64,000 bases of DNA from Caballeronia zhejiangensis (GCF_000698575.1 NZ_JFHD01000005.1:1-64000), one strand, 5' to 3'. Shown: positions 44,175 to 53,794, numbered from the stretch's first letter. Numbers and translations: made by a program. The notes: generated by a model not told the origin, from the letters alone.

Positions 44175-44376
44175 ACACGGCATTTCGTCGGACCACCTAC
44201 CGCGTAAGGGGAACCGTCGAATGCGCGCGGAAGTGTTAGCGAGGCGCGACACTATCTGTAGAATCTTGTCGCGATGCGGCCTCTTTGCTCGACGTTCGTT
44301 GTGTCTACTAATGTGTACACTCGGGGATTTTACGATGGTGAAATTGCTTTTACATCAATCACTTAGACTGGAAAAC

Positions 44377-44391
44377 TTACTTTCTTTGCAG
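44377..44391 (+). other. attR core (15-bp direct repeat)
   Basis: CTTACTTTCTTTGCA, identical to attL. The bases after it, GCAGCAAAGAAAGTGAGTGC, continue the palindrome arm that is broken off at 21761. Confidence 0.85.
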
Positions 44392-44475
44392 CAGCAAAGA
44401 AAGTGAGTGCCGCCCCGCACAGGGGCAACGTTAATAGACCGACACGAAACCGGGATCCGGCGAAAGCCGAAGCCA
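44392..44475. repeat. Right remainder of the interrupted palindrome
   Basis: This stretch is the reverse complement, with few mismatches, of 21204-21280: GCAGCAAAGAAAGTGA, GCCGCCCCGCACAGGGGCA, TAATAGACC and CGGGATCCGGCGA. Joined to 21761 it completes the right arm of the inverted repeat. Confidence 0.85.
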
Positions 44476-44519
44476 CCGACCAAAAAAAAAGGAACCGCAA
44501 GCAAAGGAGACTTCCGCAC

Positions 44520-45197
44520 ATGAACTCGCTGAAGGTTCTGCTGATCGGCGCCCACGGCCGCACGGGCCGCCTCATCGCCGAGCGATTGCATCGGCAAGCC
44601 ATGCCATTCCGCGCAATGCTGCGCAAATCCGCGCACAAGAGCGAGTTCGCGGCGATGGGCGCCGAAATCCTGCTAGGCGATCTCACCAACGACTTTTCTC
44701 ACGCCTTCGATGACATCACGCATGTGATCTACGCAGCCGGATCGGCGGACAACGAAGGCGTCAACGAAGAACGCGCGATCGATCGCGATGCCGTCATGCG
44801 CACCGCCGATTACGCCAGGCGCCGCCGCGTGCAGCAGCTCGTCGTCGTGAGCGCGCTATCCGCACTTCATCCGGCGCGAAGCAGTTTTGCATTGCGCCAT
44901 TACTCGCGGATGAAGCGCGAAGCCGACGAATACGTCGCGCATCGCGGTGTGCCGTTCGCGGTTCTTCGGCCAGGGCCTTTATCGGACGCGCCGCCGCGCG
45001 GGACCATCGCGCTCGCCGACGAACTCACTGAACACACGCCCGAAGTCGCACGCGCCGACGTCGCGCGCATCGCCGTGCGATGTGTGACGCTCGGCATCCG
45101 CGACCGATTGATCGCGTTCGTCGGCGGCGACGTGCCGATCGATACCGCGCTCGCTTCGCTCAGCGCGGTCCGTCACGCCACGCCGACGAGCCTGTAA
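44520..45197 (+). CDS. NAD(P)-binding atypical SDR protein
   Basis: 225 residues with the Rossmann glycine motif GAHGRTGRLIAERL at the N-terminus and a YxxxK pair in HYSRMKREADEYV, typical of NAD(P)H-binding, NmrA/YwnB-like proteins that act as redox sensors or reductases. ATG 44520 is preceded by AAGGAGA, so upstream repeat sequence is not coding. Its end overlaps the convergent response-regulator gene by 25 bp. Confidence 0.82.
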   Translation: MNSLKVLLIGAHGRTGRLIAERLHRQAMPFRAMLRKSAHKSEFAAMGAEILLGDLTNDFSHAFDDITHVIYAAGSADNEGVNEERAIDRDAVMRTADYARRRRVQQLVVVSALSALHPARSSFALRHYSRMKREADEYVAHRGVPFAVLRPGPLSDAPPRGTIALADELTEHTPEVARADVARIAVRCVTLGIRDRLIAFVGGDVPIDTALASLSAVRHATPTSL

Positions 45198-45871
45198 CCC
45201 ACGCCCGTCTCCGTCACGATATGTTCCGGCTGCGCGGGATCGCGCTCCAGCTTCTGCCGCAGATGCGCCATGTAAATGCGCAGATAATGCGGGCTTTCGA
45301 CATGCGACGGCCCCCACACTTCCACCAGCAATTGCCGATGCGTCAGCACTCGCCCCGCGTGACGCACGAGCGTCGATAGCAGCCGGTATTCGATCGGCGT
45401 CAGATGCACGTTTTCGGCGTGCTTCGTGACGCGGCGCAGCGCGAGATCGACGGTCACATCGCCGAAAGTCACGACCGGCGTCTCGCTCGCGGACGCCTGA
45501 TTGCGCCGCCGCAAATGCGCGCGAATCCGCGCCATCAGCTCGGAAACGCCGAAGGGCTTCGTGAGGTAATCGTCGGCGCCGGCATCGAGCGCGGCGACTT
45601 TCTCCTCCTCCTGCGTGCGCGCCGACAGCACGATGATCGGCAGCTCGGTCCAGCCGCGCAGTTCGCGGATCACGTCGATGCCGTCGGTGTCCGGCAGGCC
45701 GAGATCGACGATCACGAGATCGGGCTTGCGCGTCGCGGCTTCGACGAGACCTTTCTGACCGGTGTCCGCTTCGTGGACCGTCATGCCCTGCGCTTCGAGC
45801 GACACGCGCACGAAGCGCCGAATCTGCTTCTCATCCTCGATCAGGACGACGGTAAAGGACGGCTCGCTCAT
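45173..45871 (-). CDS. kdpE: KdpE-like response regulator
   Basis: 232 residues of OmpR/PhoB type: receiver domain with phospho-acceptor D56 (VIVDLGLPDTDG) and K105 (DYLTKPFG), and a winged-helix effector domain with LRIYMAHLRQKLERDPAQPE as in KdpE, which activates the kdpFABC potassium transporter. Its partner KdpD is not adjacent: the next gene upstream is a quinone reductase. KdpE-like is the best guess; another OmpR-family role is possible. Confidence 0.75.
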   Translation of the reverse strand: MSEPSFTVVLIEDEKQIRRFVRVSLEAQGMTVHEADTGQKGLVEAATRKPDLVIVDLGLPDTDGIDVIRELRGWTELPIIVLSARTQEEEKVAALDAGADDYLTKPFGVSELMARIRAHLRRRNQASASETPVVTFGDVTVDLALRRVTKHAENVHLTPIEYRLLSTLVRHAGRVLTHRQLLVEVWGPSHVESPHYLRIYMAHLRQKLERDPAQPEHIVTETGVGYRLVGVA

Positions 45872-45902
45872 CGGATAGCCGTCCGCGCGGTTTCGCGTCG
45901 CT

Positions 45903-46877
45903 TCACGGCAGAAGAATCGTCGAGCCGGTCGTCCTGCGCGCTTCGAGGTCTTCGTGCGCGCGCGCCGCTTCCGACAGCGGATAACGCTGGCGCACGTTCG
46001 GCTTCACTTTCCCCGACGACACGACATCGAACAGTTCCGCCGCCATCGTGTCGAGATCGCTGCGTTTGGCGATGTAGCTGAAAAGCGTCGGCCGCGTGAA
46101 ATACAGCGAGCCGCGACCGGCCAGCTCCGACGAATCGAGCGGCGGCAACGGGCCCGACGAATTGCCGAAGCTCACGAAAAGCCCAAGCGGCGACAGGCAA
46201 TCTAGCGACGCGATATACGTGTCCTTGCCGATCGAATCGTAGACGACAGGCACGCCCGCGCCGTTCGTGATCTCGCGCACGCGCTGCGTGAAATTCTCGC
46301 GCGTGTAGACGATCGGATGATCGCAGCCGTGCGCCTTCGCGAGCTCGGCTTTCTCGTCGGAGCCGACCGTGCCGATCACCGTCGCGCCGAGCGCCTTCGC
46401 CCACTGACACGCGAGCATGCCGACGCCGCCCGCCGCCGCGTGGATCAGCACCGTGTCGCCCGCCTTCACGCGATACGTCCGGCGCAGCAGATATTGCGCG
46501 GTCAAACCCTGCAGCATGATCGACGCGGCATCTTCGTAGCCGATCGAATCGGGCAGCTTGACGACGTAATCCGCCGACATCACGCGCTCTTCCGCATAGG
46601 CGCCCGGCGGGCGCGACGCATAGGCGACGCGATCGCCCGGCTTGAACTGCGTGATGCCCTCGCCCACCGCCGTCACCTCGCCGGCCGCTTCCATGCCGAG
46701 GCCGCCCGGCAGCGGCATCGGATACAGGCCGGTGCGAAAGTACACGTCGATGAAATTGAGGCCCACCGCATGATGCTTCACGCGGATTTCGCCCTTGCCC
46801 GGCGCGCCCACGTCCACGTCGACCCACTTCATGACTTCGGGGCCGCCTGCCTTGTCGAATCGGATTGCCTTGGTCAT
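45903..46877 (-). CDS. NADPH:quinone oxidoreductase (zeta-crystallin type)
   Basis: 324 residues of the zinc-free MDR family: N-terminal GroES-like domain (AVGLNFIDVYFRTGLYPMPL, then GDRVAYASRPPGAYAEERV) and the nucleotide-binding motif HAAAGGVGMLACQWAKALGA. It reduces quinones by one electron using NADPH. ATG 46877 is used with AGGAGACGAACGA upstream; the open frame goes 108 codons further, into mgsA antisense. It ends 31 bp before the response regulator. Confidence 0.9.
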   Translation of the reverse strand: MTKAIRFDKAGGPEVMKWVDVDVGAPGKGEIRVKHHAVGLNFIDVYFRTGLYPMPLPGGLGMEAAGEVTAVGEGITQFKPGDRVAYASRPPGAYAEERVMSADYVVKLPDSIGYEDAASIMLQGLTAQYLLRRTYRVKAGDTVLIHAAAGGVGMLACQWAKALGATVIGTVGSDEKAELAKAHGCDHPIVYTRENFTQRVREITNGAGVPVVYDSIGKDTYIASLDCLSPLGLFVSFGNSSGPLPPLDSSELAGRGSLYFTRPTLFSYIAKRSDLDTMAAELFDVVSSGKVKPNVRQRYPLSEAARAHEDLEARRTTGSTILLP

Positions 46878-46900
46878 CGCTCGTTCGTCTCCTTTGATCT

Positions 46901-47290
46901 TCAGGACGCCCGCGCGAAGCGCAGACGCAAGTCGTCGAGAATCATGCGCGCCGTCGCGATGTTGGTCGCGCACGGCACGTTGTGCACGTCGCAGGCGCGC
47001 ACGAGCGCGTTGATGTCGGGCTCGTGCGGCTGCGGCGTCATCGGGTCGCGCAGGAAGATCACGATGTTCACGCGCCCTTCCGCCAGTTCCGCGCCGATCT
47101 GCAGGTCGCCGCCGTGCGGGCCGGACAGCTTGCGCTCGATCTCCAGCCCGTGCGCCGCCGCGATGCGTCCGCCGGTCGTGCCGGTCGCGACGAGATTGCA
47201 TTGCGCGAGCGTGTCGACGAACTCGCCCGCCAGCGTGACGATGTCGTCCTTCTTCATGTCGTGCGCGATGAGCGCGACGCGTGTGGTCAT
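46901..47290 (-). CDS. mgsA: Methylglyoxal synthase
   Basis: 129 residues. Converts dihydroxyacetone phosphate to methylglyoxal and phosphate, a bypass of lower glycolysis. Conserved blocks are visible: [47 protein letters not shown] with the catalytic Asp62, and [18 protein letters not shown]. Length normal (E. coli 152). 24 bp from the quinone oxidoreductase gene on the same strand. Confidence 0.95.
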   Translation of the reverse strand: MTTRVALIAHDMKKDDIVTLAGEFVDTLAQCNLVATGTTGGRIAAAHGLEIERKLSGPHGGDLQIGAELAEGRVNIVIFLRDPMTPQPHEPDINALVRACDVHNVPCATNIATARMILDDLRLRFARAS

Positions 47291-47303
47291 CAGAGGCTCC
47301 GTC

Positions 47304-48083
47304 TCAGTAGGTGCCGGGATAAGCGCCGCCGTCGATCAGCAGATTCTGACCGGTGATGTAGCCCGCATGCACGCTGCAGAGGAACGCGCATGCCTTGCCG
47401 AATTCCTCCGATGTGCCGAAGCGGCCCGCGGGCAGGCTTTGCGCACGGCGCGCCCGCATTTCGTCGATCGAAATGTTCTGCGCCTTCGCCTGCGCTTCCA
47501 TCGTCACGGCGATACGGTCGGTGTCGAACGTGCCCGGCAGGAGATTGTTGATCGTGACGCCCGTCGATGCGACCTTGCGCGCGACGCCGGCGACGAAACC
47601 GGTCAGGCCCGAGCGCGCGCCGTTCGAGAGACCCAACACGTCGATCGGCGCCTTCACCGACGAACTCGTGATGTTCACGACGCGCCCGAAGCCGCGCTCG
47701 ATCATCCCGTCGATGGTCGCCTTGATGAGCTCGATCGGCGTCAGCATGTTGCCTTCGAGCGCCTTGATCCACATCTCGTGCGTGAAAGTGCGGAAGTCGC
47801 CCGGCGGCGGCCCGCCCGCGTTGTTGACGAGAATGTCCGGCGCGGGACAGGCGGCGAGCGCGGCGGCGTGGCCTTCGGGCGTCGTGATGTCGCCCGCGAC
47901 GGTCGTCACGGTGACGCCGTAAGTCGAGCGGATGTGCGCTGCCGTCGCTTCGAGCGTTTCCGCCGTGCGCGCGGTGATGACGAGATTCACGCCTTCGGCG
48001 GCGAGCGCTTCGGCGCAGCCACGTCCCAGGCCCTTGCTCGCCGCGCATACCAACGCGGTGCGGCCCGCGATTCCCATATCCAT
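47304..48083 (-). CDS. SDR-family oxidoreductase with altered catalytic residues
   Basis: 259 residues; Rossmann start [24 protein letters not shown] motif ([13 protein letters not shown]), and a C-terminal [13 protein letters not shown] typical of classical SDRs. At the active site, however, where Y-x-x-x-K is expected (YSASKAGL), the sequence is LSNGARSGL: Ser and Arg instead. This is a divergent SDR group whose activity is unclear. Same strand as mgsA, 13 bp upstream of it, possibly cotranscribed. Starts with RBS-like GGAGG before the ATG. Confidence 0.85.
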   Translation of the reverse strand: MDMGIAGRTALVCAASKGLGRGCAEALAAEGVNLVITARTAETLEATAAHIRSTYGVTVTTVAGDITTPEGHAAALAACPAPDILVNNAGGPPPGDFRTFTHEMWIKALEGNMLTPIELIKATIDGMIERGFGRVVNITSSSVKAPIDVLGLSNGARSGLTGFVAGVARKVASTGVTINNLLPGTFDTDRIAVTMEAQAKAQNISIDEMRARRAQSLPAGRFGTSEEFGKACAFLCSVHAGYITGQNLLIDGGAYPGTY

Positions 48084-48178
48084 CGTCTTTCCTCCAGTTG
48101 TCTTTCGTCACAGATCGTGACGTCTTCGCGCAATTCTAGAAGAATCGGGGCAGCAACGTCGGCGGCGGAAACGCCAAG

Positions 48179-48214
48179 GCCCGCGCGAATCTTCTTAGGC
48201 GTGCGCGGGCTTTT
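48179..48214 (+). terminator. Hairpin with T-run upstream of upp
   Basis: GCCCGCGC, 16-nt loop, GCGCGGGC and TTTT. No rightward gene lies immediately upstream, so it may attenuate the upp leader or stop stray transcription. Confidence 0.4.
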
Positions 48215-48295
48215 GGGTAAACTGTCGCCACTGTCCGCTCCCCGAGCGTCAGAGGCAGAACATCACACGAGCAGGACGCGCCGCGCGCGAGACCC

Positions 48296-48949
48296 ATGAA
48301 ACAAGACAGCCGCTTTCCGAATCTCTTCATCACCGATCATCCGCTGATCCAGCACAAGCTCACTCACATGCGCGACAAGGACACGTCGACGCGCACGTTC
48401 CGCGAGCTGCTGCGCGAAATCACGCTGCTGATGGGCTACGAAATCACGCGCAATCTGCCGCTTACGACCAAGCGCGTGGAAACGCCGCTCGTCGGGATCG
48501 ACGCGCCGGTGATCGCCGGCAAGAAGCTCGCGATCGTGCCGGTGCTGCGCGCGGGCATCGGCATGTCGGACGGCCTGCTGGATCTCGTGCCCTCGGCGCG
48601 TGTCGGGCATATCGGCGTGTATCGCGCGGACGATCATCGTCCGGTCGAGTATCTCGTGCGTCTGCCGCCCGATCTCGAAGAGCGCGTCTTCATTCTGTGC
48701 GATCCGATGGTCGCGACGGGCTACTCGGCGGTGCACGCCGTCGACGTGATGAAGCGCCGCAACGTGCAAGCCGAAAACATCATTTTCGTCGCACTGGTCG
48801 CCGCGCCCGAGGGCGTGAAGGTGTTCCAGGACGCGCATCCGGATGTGAAGCTGTATGTCGCGTCGCTCGATTCGCATCTGAACGAGCATGCGTATATCGT
48901 TCCGGGTCTCGGCGACGCGGGCGACCGTCTCTTCGGCACGAGGAATTAA
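48296..48949 (+). CDS. upp: Uracil phosphoribosyltransferase
   Basis: 217 residues (E. coli 208). Salvages uracil to UMP with PRPP. Signatures: [26 protein letters not shown]-like [15 protein letters not shown], and the PRPP loop [18 protein letters not shown]; ends [17 protein letters not shown]. Divergent from the SDR gene across about 210 bp; followed by its own terminator. Confidence 0.97.
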   Translation: MKQDSRFPNLFITDHPLIQHKLTHMRDKDTSTRTFRELLREITLLMGYEITRNLPLTTKRVETPLVGIDAPVIAGKKLAIVPVLRAGIGMSDGLLDLVPSARVGHIGVYRADDHRPVEYLVRLPPDLEERVFILCDPMVATGYSAVHAVDVMKRRNVQAENIIFVALVAAPEGVKVFQDAHPDVKLYVASLDSHLNEHAYIVPGLGDAGDRLFGTRN

Positions 48950-48971
48950 GCGTTCGCCGGAACCATTCCAG

Positions 48972-49004
48972 CCGCCGCGCGATTCTGCGCGGCGGTTTGC
49001 GTTT
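48972..49004 (+). terminator. Rho-independent terminator of upp
   Basis: CCGCCGCGC, loop GATTCT, GCGCGGCGG and a TTTGCGTTT run, 24 bp after the upp stop. Confidence 0.8.
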
Positions 49005-49093
49005 ACGGCTTCGTTCCCGCGAATTCCACGCGATTCGACGGAATTTCGCACGGTTTGCGCCGATTTTCGCGTTCCGGCCCGTGCCACACGGCA

Positions 49094-49121
49094 TTGAGAG
49101 CGCACGACGCCATGCTAAAAT
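49094..49121 (+). promoter_or_regulatory. Sigma70 promoter upstream of yebC
   Basis: TTGAGA (49094-49099), 16-bp spacer, TAAAAT (49116-49121) with an extended TGC before it. Start of transcription about 49128, 140 nt before yebC. Confidence 0.6.
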
Positions 49122-49267
49122 TTCGGTCTGTTCCTATTCGGGTCAGGCCGGATCGAAACGATCCCCGAGCGAACCCGACCGCGGCCGAGCAGCGCGCGGC
49201 AGACAGACACATTCAGCACGACAGCACACTAGGCGCCCGGCAGGTCCGCGCGCGATGGAGAAAGGTA

Positions 49268-49996
49268 ATGGCGGGTCATTCGAAATGGGCCAACATCAAG
49301 CATAAGAAAGCCGCGGCCGACGCGAAGAAAGGCAAGGTCTGGACGCGCCTCATCAAGGAAATCCAGGTCGCGGCGCGCATGGGCGGCGGCGAGATCGATT
49401 CGAACCCGCGCCTGCGCCTCGCCGTCGACAAGGCCTACGACGCCAACATGCCGAAGGACAACATCAACCGCGCGATCCAGCGCGGCACCGGCGGCGTCGA
49501 TGGCGCAAACTACGAGGAAATCCGCTACGAAGGCTACGGTATCGGCGGCGCGGCGATCATCGTCGACACGATGACGGACAACCGCACCCGCACCGTCGCG
49601 GAAGTGCGCCACGCGTTCTCGAAGTTCGGCGGCAACATGGGCACGGACGGGTCGGTGTCGTTCATGTTCGATCACGTCGGCCAGTTCCTGTTCGCGCCCG
49701 GCACGCCGGAAGACAAGCTGATGGACGCCGCGCTCGAAGCCGGCGCGGACGACGTCGTGACGAACGAGGACGGCAGCATCGAAGTGGTCTGCCCGCCGAA
49801 CGATTTCCAGAAGGTGAAGGACGCGCTCGAAGCCGCGGGCTTCAAGGCGGAACTCGCCGAAGTGACGATGAAACCGCAGACGGAAGTCGAATTCAGCGGC
49901 GACGACGCAGTGAAAATGCAAAAACTGCTCGACGCGCTCGAAAATCTCGACGACGTGCAGGAAGTCTATACAAACGCCGCGATCAACGAAGACTGA
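49268..49996 (+). CDS. yebC: YebC/TACO1-family protein
   Basis: 242 residues, beginning [20 protein letters not shown], the invariant family start; GGAGAAAGG lies upstream, so longer frames are rejected. Core motifs [19 protein letters not shown] ([20 protein letters not shown]) and [19 protein letters not shown]. These proteins act as transcription regulators or, per recent work on the family, help ribosomes through proline stretches. Its own promoter is visible. Confidence 0.95.
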   Translation: MAGHSKWANIKHKKAAADAKKGKVWTRLIKEIQVAARMGGGEIDSNPRLRLAVDKAYDANMPKDNINRAIQRGTGGVDGANYEEIRYEGYGIGGAAIIVDTMTDNRTRTVAEVRHAFSKFGGNMGTDGSVSFMFDHVGQFLFAPGTPEDKLMDAALEAGADDVVTNEDGSIEVVCPPNDFQKVKDALEAAGFKAELAEVTMKPQTEVEFSGDDAVKMQKLLDALENLDDVQEVYTNAAINED

Positions 49997-50262
49997 GCTT
50001 TCCGAGCTTCGTAGCGCAGGGGCGCGGCGGCATCGAAATCCGCCGCGGCCTCGCATGGAACATCTTTCGCTTCGGCTGCCATGCCGGAGCAGCGCCGCAC
50101 GGCCTTCGCGGCGCGGCATCGCCCGAGGAAGGCGCGTGACGCAGCCGATGTCAGCGCGAGCCGCCTTCGCGACGCCATGACGAGTGTCATACGCGCGCTT
50201 TACGGTCGATGCGCCCGCCGCTTTTTCTCAAGCCGCTTTTTGTCAGGATTTCGGGGATTCAC

Positions 50263-51564
50263 ATGAAGTTACTCGTCGTCGGTTCCGGCGGCCGCGAACA
50301 TGCGCTGGCCTGGAAGCTCGCGCAATCGCCGCGCGTGCAGATCGTCTATGTCGCGCCGGGCAACGGCGGCACCGCGCAGGACGAGCGCCTGCGCAACGTC
50401 GACATCACGGATCCGGCGGAACTCGCCGATTTCGTCGAGAAGGAACACGTCGCGTTCACGCTCGTAGGGCCGGAACAGCCGCTCGCCGCGGGCATCGTCA
50501 ATCTGTTCCGTTCGCGCGGGCTGAAAATCTTCGGCCCGAGCAAGGAAGCCGCGCAGCTCGAAAGCTCGAAGGACTTCGCGAAGGCGTTCATGAAGCGCCA
50601 CAACATTCCGACCGCCGAATACGAGACGTTTTCCGAGCTCGCCGCCGCGCACGCCTACATCGACGCCAAAGGCGCGCCGATCGTCATCAAGGCGGACGGC
50701 CTCGCCGCCGGCAAGGGCGTCGTCGTCGCGATGACGCTGGAAGAAGCGCACGCCGCCGTCGATTCGATGCTCGCCGACAACAAGCTCGGCGACGCCGGCG
50801 CGCGCGTGGTGATCGAGGAGTTTCTGGCGGGCGAGGAAGCGAGCTTCATCGTGATGGTCGACGGCAAGCACGTCCTGCCGCTCGCGTCGAGCCAGGACCA
50901 CAAGCGCCTGCTCGACGGCGACAAGGGCCCGAACACCGGCGGCATGGGCGCGTACTCGCCCGCGCCGATCGTCACGCCGCAACTGCACGCGCGCGTGATG
51001 CGCGAAATCATCCAGCCGACGGTGCGCGGCATGGAAAGCGAAGGCATCCGCTTTACCGGTTTCCTGTACGCCGGCCTGATGATCGACGCGAACGGCAATC
51101 CGAAAACGCTGGAGTTCAACTGCCGCATGGGCGACCCCGAGACGCAGCCGATCATGGCGCGCCTGAAGGGCGATTTCTCGAAGGTCGTGGAAATGGCGAT
51201 CGACGGCAAGCTCGACACCGTCGATCTGGACTGGGACCGCCGCACCGCGCTCGGCGTGGTGCTCGCGGCCCATAACTATCCGGATACGCCGCGCAAGGAC
51301 GACCGCATCAGCGGCATTCCCGCGGAAACCGAGAATTCAGTCACTTTCCATGCCGGCACGACGCTCACCGACGGCAAGCTCACGACCTCGGGCGGGCGCG
51401 TGCTGTGCGTCGTCGGCCTGGCGGATTCCGTGCGCGGCGCGCAATCCGTGGTCTACGATACAGTCAACCAGATCTCGTTCGACGGCATGCAGTATCGGCG
51501 CGACATCGGCTATCGCGCGCTGAATCGCAAGCAGACGGCGGAAAAACCCGGCGACAAGCACTGA
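50263..51564 (+). CDS. purD: Phosphoribosylamine-glycine ligase
   Basis: 433 residues (E. coli 429), the second step of purine synthesis, ATP-grasp fold. Start MKLLVVGSGGREHALAWKLA is the family N-terminus; the glycine-rich loop IVIKADGLAAGKGVVVAMT and the signature YPGDPETQ-like NCRMGDPETQPIM are intact. The start is ATG 50263, not upstream open frame. Precedes hemF; a GC hairpin separates them. Confidence 0.97.
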   Translation: MKLLVVGSGGREHALAWKLAQSPRVQIVYVAPGNGGTAQDERLRNVDITDPAELADFVEKEHVAFTLVGPEQPLAAGIVNLFRSRGLKIFGPSKEAAQLESSKDFAKAFMKRHNIPTAEYETFSELAAAHAYIDAKGAPIVIKADGLAAGKGVVVAMTLEEAHAAVDSMLADNKLGDAGARVVIEEFLAGEEASFIVMVDGKHVLPLASSQDHKRLLDGDKGPNTGGMGAYSPAPIVTPQLHARVMREIIQPTVRGMESEGIRFTGFLYAGLMIDANGNPKTLEFNCRMGDPETQPIMARLKGDFSKVVEMAIDGKLDTVDLDWDRRTALGVVLAAHNYPDTPRKDDRISGIPAETENSVTFHAGTTLTDGKLTTSGGRVLCVVGLADSVRGAQSVVYDTVNQISFDGMQYRRDIGYRALNRKQTAEKPGDKH

Positions 51565-51596
51565 CACGGCGCGGCGCACGCCGCCCAAGCACCCGC

Positions 51597-51629
51597 GCTG
51601 CCGGACCTCGTGTCCGGCAGCGTGCTTTT
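51597..51629 (+). terminator. Hairpin/terminator after purD
   Basis: GCTGCCGGAC, loop CTCGT, GTCCGGCAGC (10-bp stem), then GTGCTTTTG. The T-run is short, so termination may be partial and allow read-through to hemF. Confidence 0.6.
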
Positions 51630-51697
51630 GAGAGTTTCGATACGAAGGGTTAACCCCTGCCATTCAAGGCCGCCCACAGGGGCGCACGCAGCAATCG

Positions 51698-52657
51698 ATG
51701 AGTGAACCGAACCGCAGCGCGGAACAACGCACACAATCCGACGCAGCCCACGATATCGCCGCCGTTCGCGATTATCTGAGGGGCCTGCAGACGCGCATCG
51801 CCGATGCGCTCGGCGCCTTCGACGGCACCGCCTTCGCTACCGACGCCTGGACCCGCGAGCCCGGCGCGCATCTGCGCGGCGGCGGCGTGACGCGCATCCT
51901 CGAAGGCGGCGCGTTTTTCGAGCGCGGCGGCATCGGCTTTTCGGATGTGCAAGGCGACGCGCTGCCGCCCTCGGCGAGCGCGGCGCGTCCGCAACTCGCC
52001 GGACGCGGTTTCGAGGCGCTCGGCGTCTCGCTCGTCATGCATCCGCGCAATCCGCACTGCCCGACCGTGCACATGAACGTGCGTATGCTGACGGCGACCA
52101 AAGACGGCGAAGCGCCGATCTTCTGGTTCGGCGGCGGCATGGATCTCACGCCGATCTACGGCTACGAGGAAGACGCGCGGCATTTCCATCAGGTTTGCCG
52201 CGATTCGCTCGATCCGTTCGGCGCGGAGTTGTATCCGCGTTTCAAGACCTGGTGCGACGAGTACTTCTATTTGAAGCATCGCAACGAGCAGCGCGGCATC
52301 GGCGGAATTTTCTTCGACGATTTCTCGGAGCCGGGTTTCGAGCGCTCGTTCGCGATGATGCGAAGCGTCGGCGATGCGTTCCTGAAGGCGTATCTGCCGG
52401 TCATCGAACGACGCCGCGACACGCCCTACACGGAGCGCGAGCGCGAGTTTCAGGCGTATCGGCGCGGGCGTTATGTCGAGTTCAATCTCGTGTTCGACCG
52501 CGGCACGCACTTCGGCCTGCAAAGCGGCGGACGCACCGAATCGATTCTGATGTCGATGCCGCCCGTCGCGAACTGGCGCTATGACTGGAAGCCCGCGCCC
52601 GGCACGCCGGAAGCGCGGCTGTACGAAGACTTTCTGGTGCGCCGGGAATGGCTGTGA
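51698..52657 (+). CDS. hemF: Coproporphyrinogen III oxidase, oxygen-dependent
   Basis: 319 residues (typical ~300). Converts coproporphyrinogen III to protoporphyrinogen IX in aerobic haem synthesis. Conserved: [54 protein letters not shown], and [20 protein letters not shown]. First of a compact rightward cluster, overlapping nadD by 10 bp. Confidence 0.97.
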   Translation: MSEPNRSAEQRTQSDAAHDIAAVRDYLRGLQTRIADALGAFDGTAFATDAWTREPGAHLRGGGVTRILEGGAFFERGGIGFSDVQGDALPPSASAARPQLAGRGFEALGVSLVMHPRNPHCPTVHMNVRMLTATKDGEAPIFWFGGGMDLTPIYGYEEDARHFHQVCRDSLDPFGAELYPRFKTWCDEYFYLKHRNEQRGIGGIFFDDFSEPGFERSFAMMRSVGDAFLKAYLPVIERRRDTPYTEREREFQAYRRGRYVEFNLVFDRGTHFGLQSGGRTESILMSMPPVANWRYDWKPAPGTPEARLYEDFLVRREWL

Positions 52658-53325
52658 CGCCCTGCGCCAAGCGCGTCGGCCTGCTCGGCGGCACATTCGA
52701 TCCGATCCACAACGGGCATCTCGCGCTCGCGCGGCGCTTCGTCGAGTTGCTGCAACTGACCGAGCTCGTACTGCTGCCCGCCGGACAGCCGTGGCAGAAG
52801 GCGGGCGTATCGGCGCCGGAGCATCGGCTGGCGATGACGCGTGCGGCGGCGGCATCGCTTTCGCTCGATGGCGTGCAGATCGTCGTCGCCACCGATGAGA
52901 TCGACCGCCACGGCGACACGTACACCGTCGACACGCTCGCGCACTGGCGCGAGCGCGAAGGCGCGGACGCGTCGATCACGCTCTTGATGGGCGCGGACCA
53001 GTTGGTCAAGCTCGATTCGTGGCATCAGTGGAAGCGGCTCTTCGACTACGCGCACATTTGCGTGGAAACACGCGCCGGCTTCGACGTCGCGACGCTGCCC
53101 GCCCCGGTCGCGGCCGAATTCAAAGCGCGCCGCGCATCGCCCGACGTTTTGCGCGGGAGTCCGCACGGTCACATGCACATCGACGAAATGCTGCTACTCG
53201 ACGTATCCGCCACGGCGATCCGCGAAGAAGCGCGTTCGATGAACGGTGCGACCGACGCCCGCGCGCAGGTCCCATCCGCCGTATGGGACTATATTGTTCA
53301 ACATCACCTGTACCAGACATCGTAA
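52648..53325 (+). CDS. nadD: Nicotinate-nucleotide adenylyltransferase
   Basis: 225 residues; makes deamido-NAD from nicotinate mononucleotide and ATP. HxGH motif [11 protein letters not shown] at residues ~14-24 and ISxTxIR-type motif [10 protein letters not shown] near the C-terminus are intact. In the usual nadD-rsfS-rlmH order. Confidence 0.96.
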   Translation: MAVTPCAKRVGLLGGTFDPIHNGHLALARRFVELLQLTELVLLPAGQPWQKAGVSAPEHRLAMTRAAAASLSLDGVQIVVATDEIDRHGDTYTVDTLAHWREREGADASITLLMGADQLVKLDSWHQWKRLFDYAHICVETRAGFDVATLPAPVAAEFKARRASPDVLRGSPHGHMHIDEMLLLDVSATAIREEARSMNGATDARAQVPSAVWDYIVQHHLYQTS

Positions 53326-53327
53326 CT

Positions 53328-53780
53328 ATGGAACTTCAGAAGCTGCAACGCGCGATCATCGACGGTCTCGAAGACGTCAAGGCGCAAGACATCAAAGTGT
53401 TCAACACGACCCATCTGACGTCGCTGTTCGACCGCGTGGTCGTGGCGAGCGGCACGTCCAACCGCCAGACCAAGGCGCTCGCCAACAGCGTGCGCGAGAA
53501 GGTCAAGGAAGCGGGCGGCGACATCGTCAGCACGGAAGGCGAAGAGATCGGCGAATGGGTGCTGGTCGACTGCGGCGACGCGGTCGTGCACATCCTGCAA
53601 CCCGCTCTGCGTCAGTACTACAACCTCGAGGAAGTCTGGGGCGACAAGCCCGTGCGCGTGAAGCTCCAAAGGCCGAACATGTTCGGCGGCGCGAGCGTCA
53701 CCGCCGATGAAGACGAGGACGACGAAGACGACGCGCCCGCCGTCAAACGTCCCGCGCGGAAGACCGTGCGCAAGCACTGA
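53328..53780 (+). CDS. rsfS: Ribosome silencing factor RsfS
   Basis: 150 residues: conserved core ([14 protein letters not shown] [58 protein letters not shown]) plus a charged C-terminal extension ([22 protein letters not shown]). Binds uL14 and blocks subunit joining in starvation. Starts 3 bp after nadD. Confidence 0.95.
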   Translation: MELQKLQRAIIDGLEDVKAQDIKVFNTTHLTSLFDRVVVASGTSNRQTKALANSVREKVKEAGGDIVSTEGEEIGEWVLVDCGDAVVHILQPALRQYYNLEEVWGDKPVRVKLQRPNMFGGASVTADEDEDDEDDAPAVKRPARKTVRKH

Positions 53781-53794
53781 CACCGCTTCGTTTC

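Larger units (their letters stand above)
21747..44391. mobile_element. Defective lambdoid-type prophage, 22.6 kb
   Basis: Bounded by a 15-bp direct repeat and opening with an integrase gene. It contains recombination, replication, RusA, terminase, gpW and a portal fragment, but no intact portal, capsid, tail, holin or endolysin genes. Decay is visible as a frameshifted tail gene and a portal-vgrG junction. The central control region and accessory genes are clearly less GC-rich than the host flanks. Confidence 0.92.
43820..44519. other. Right-end intergenic region with attR
   Basis: 700 bp with no credible gene. It holds two TTGTAC direct repeats at 43875 and 43895, about two helical turns apart, probably operators of the leftward HTH operon; a long stem-loop at 44128-44174; GTGTACAC at 44313; and attR at 44377. 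A 60-codon open frame at 43895 has no support. After attR come the rest of the palindrome arm and the ribosome site of the next host gene. Confidence 0.55.

Noticed and set aside
44000..44300. A tRNA gene at the prophage end as integration target
   Set aside because: No cloverleaf, T-arm GTTCGAATC or 3' CCA-type end is seen near either boundary; the direct repeat and the palindrome explain the ends.
46317..48299. A 660-codon plus-strand frame across the quinone reductase, mgsA and SDR genes
   Set aside because: It is antisense to three clear enzymes and its translation is Arg-rich without domains.
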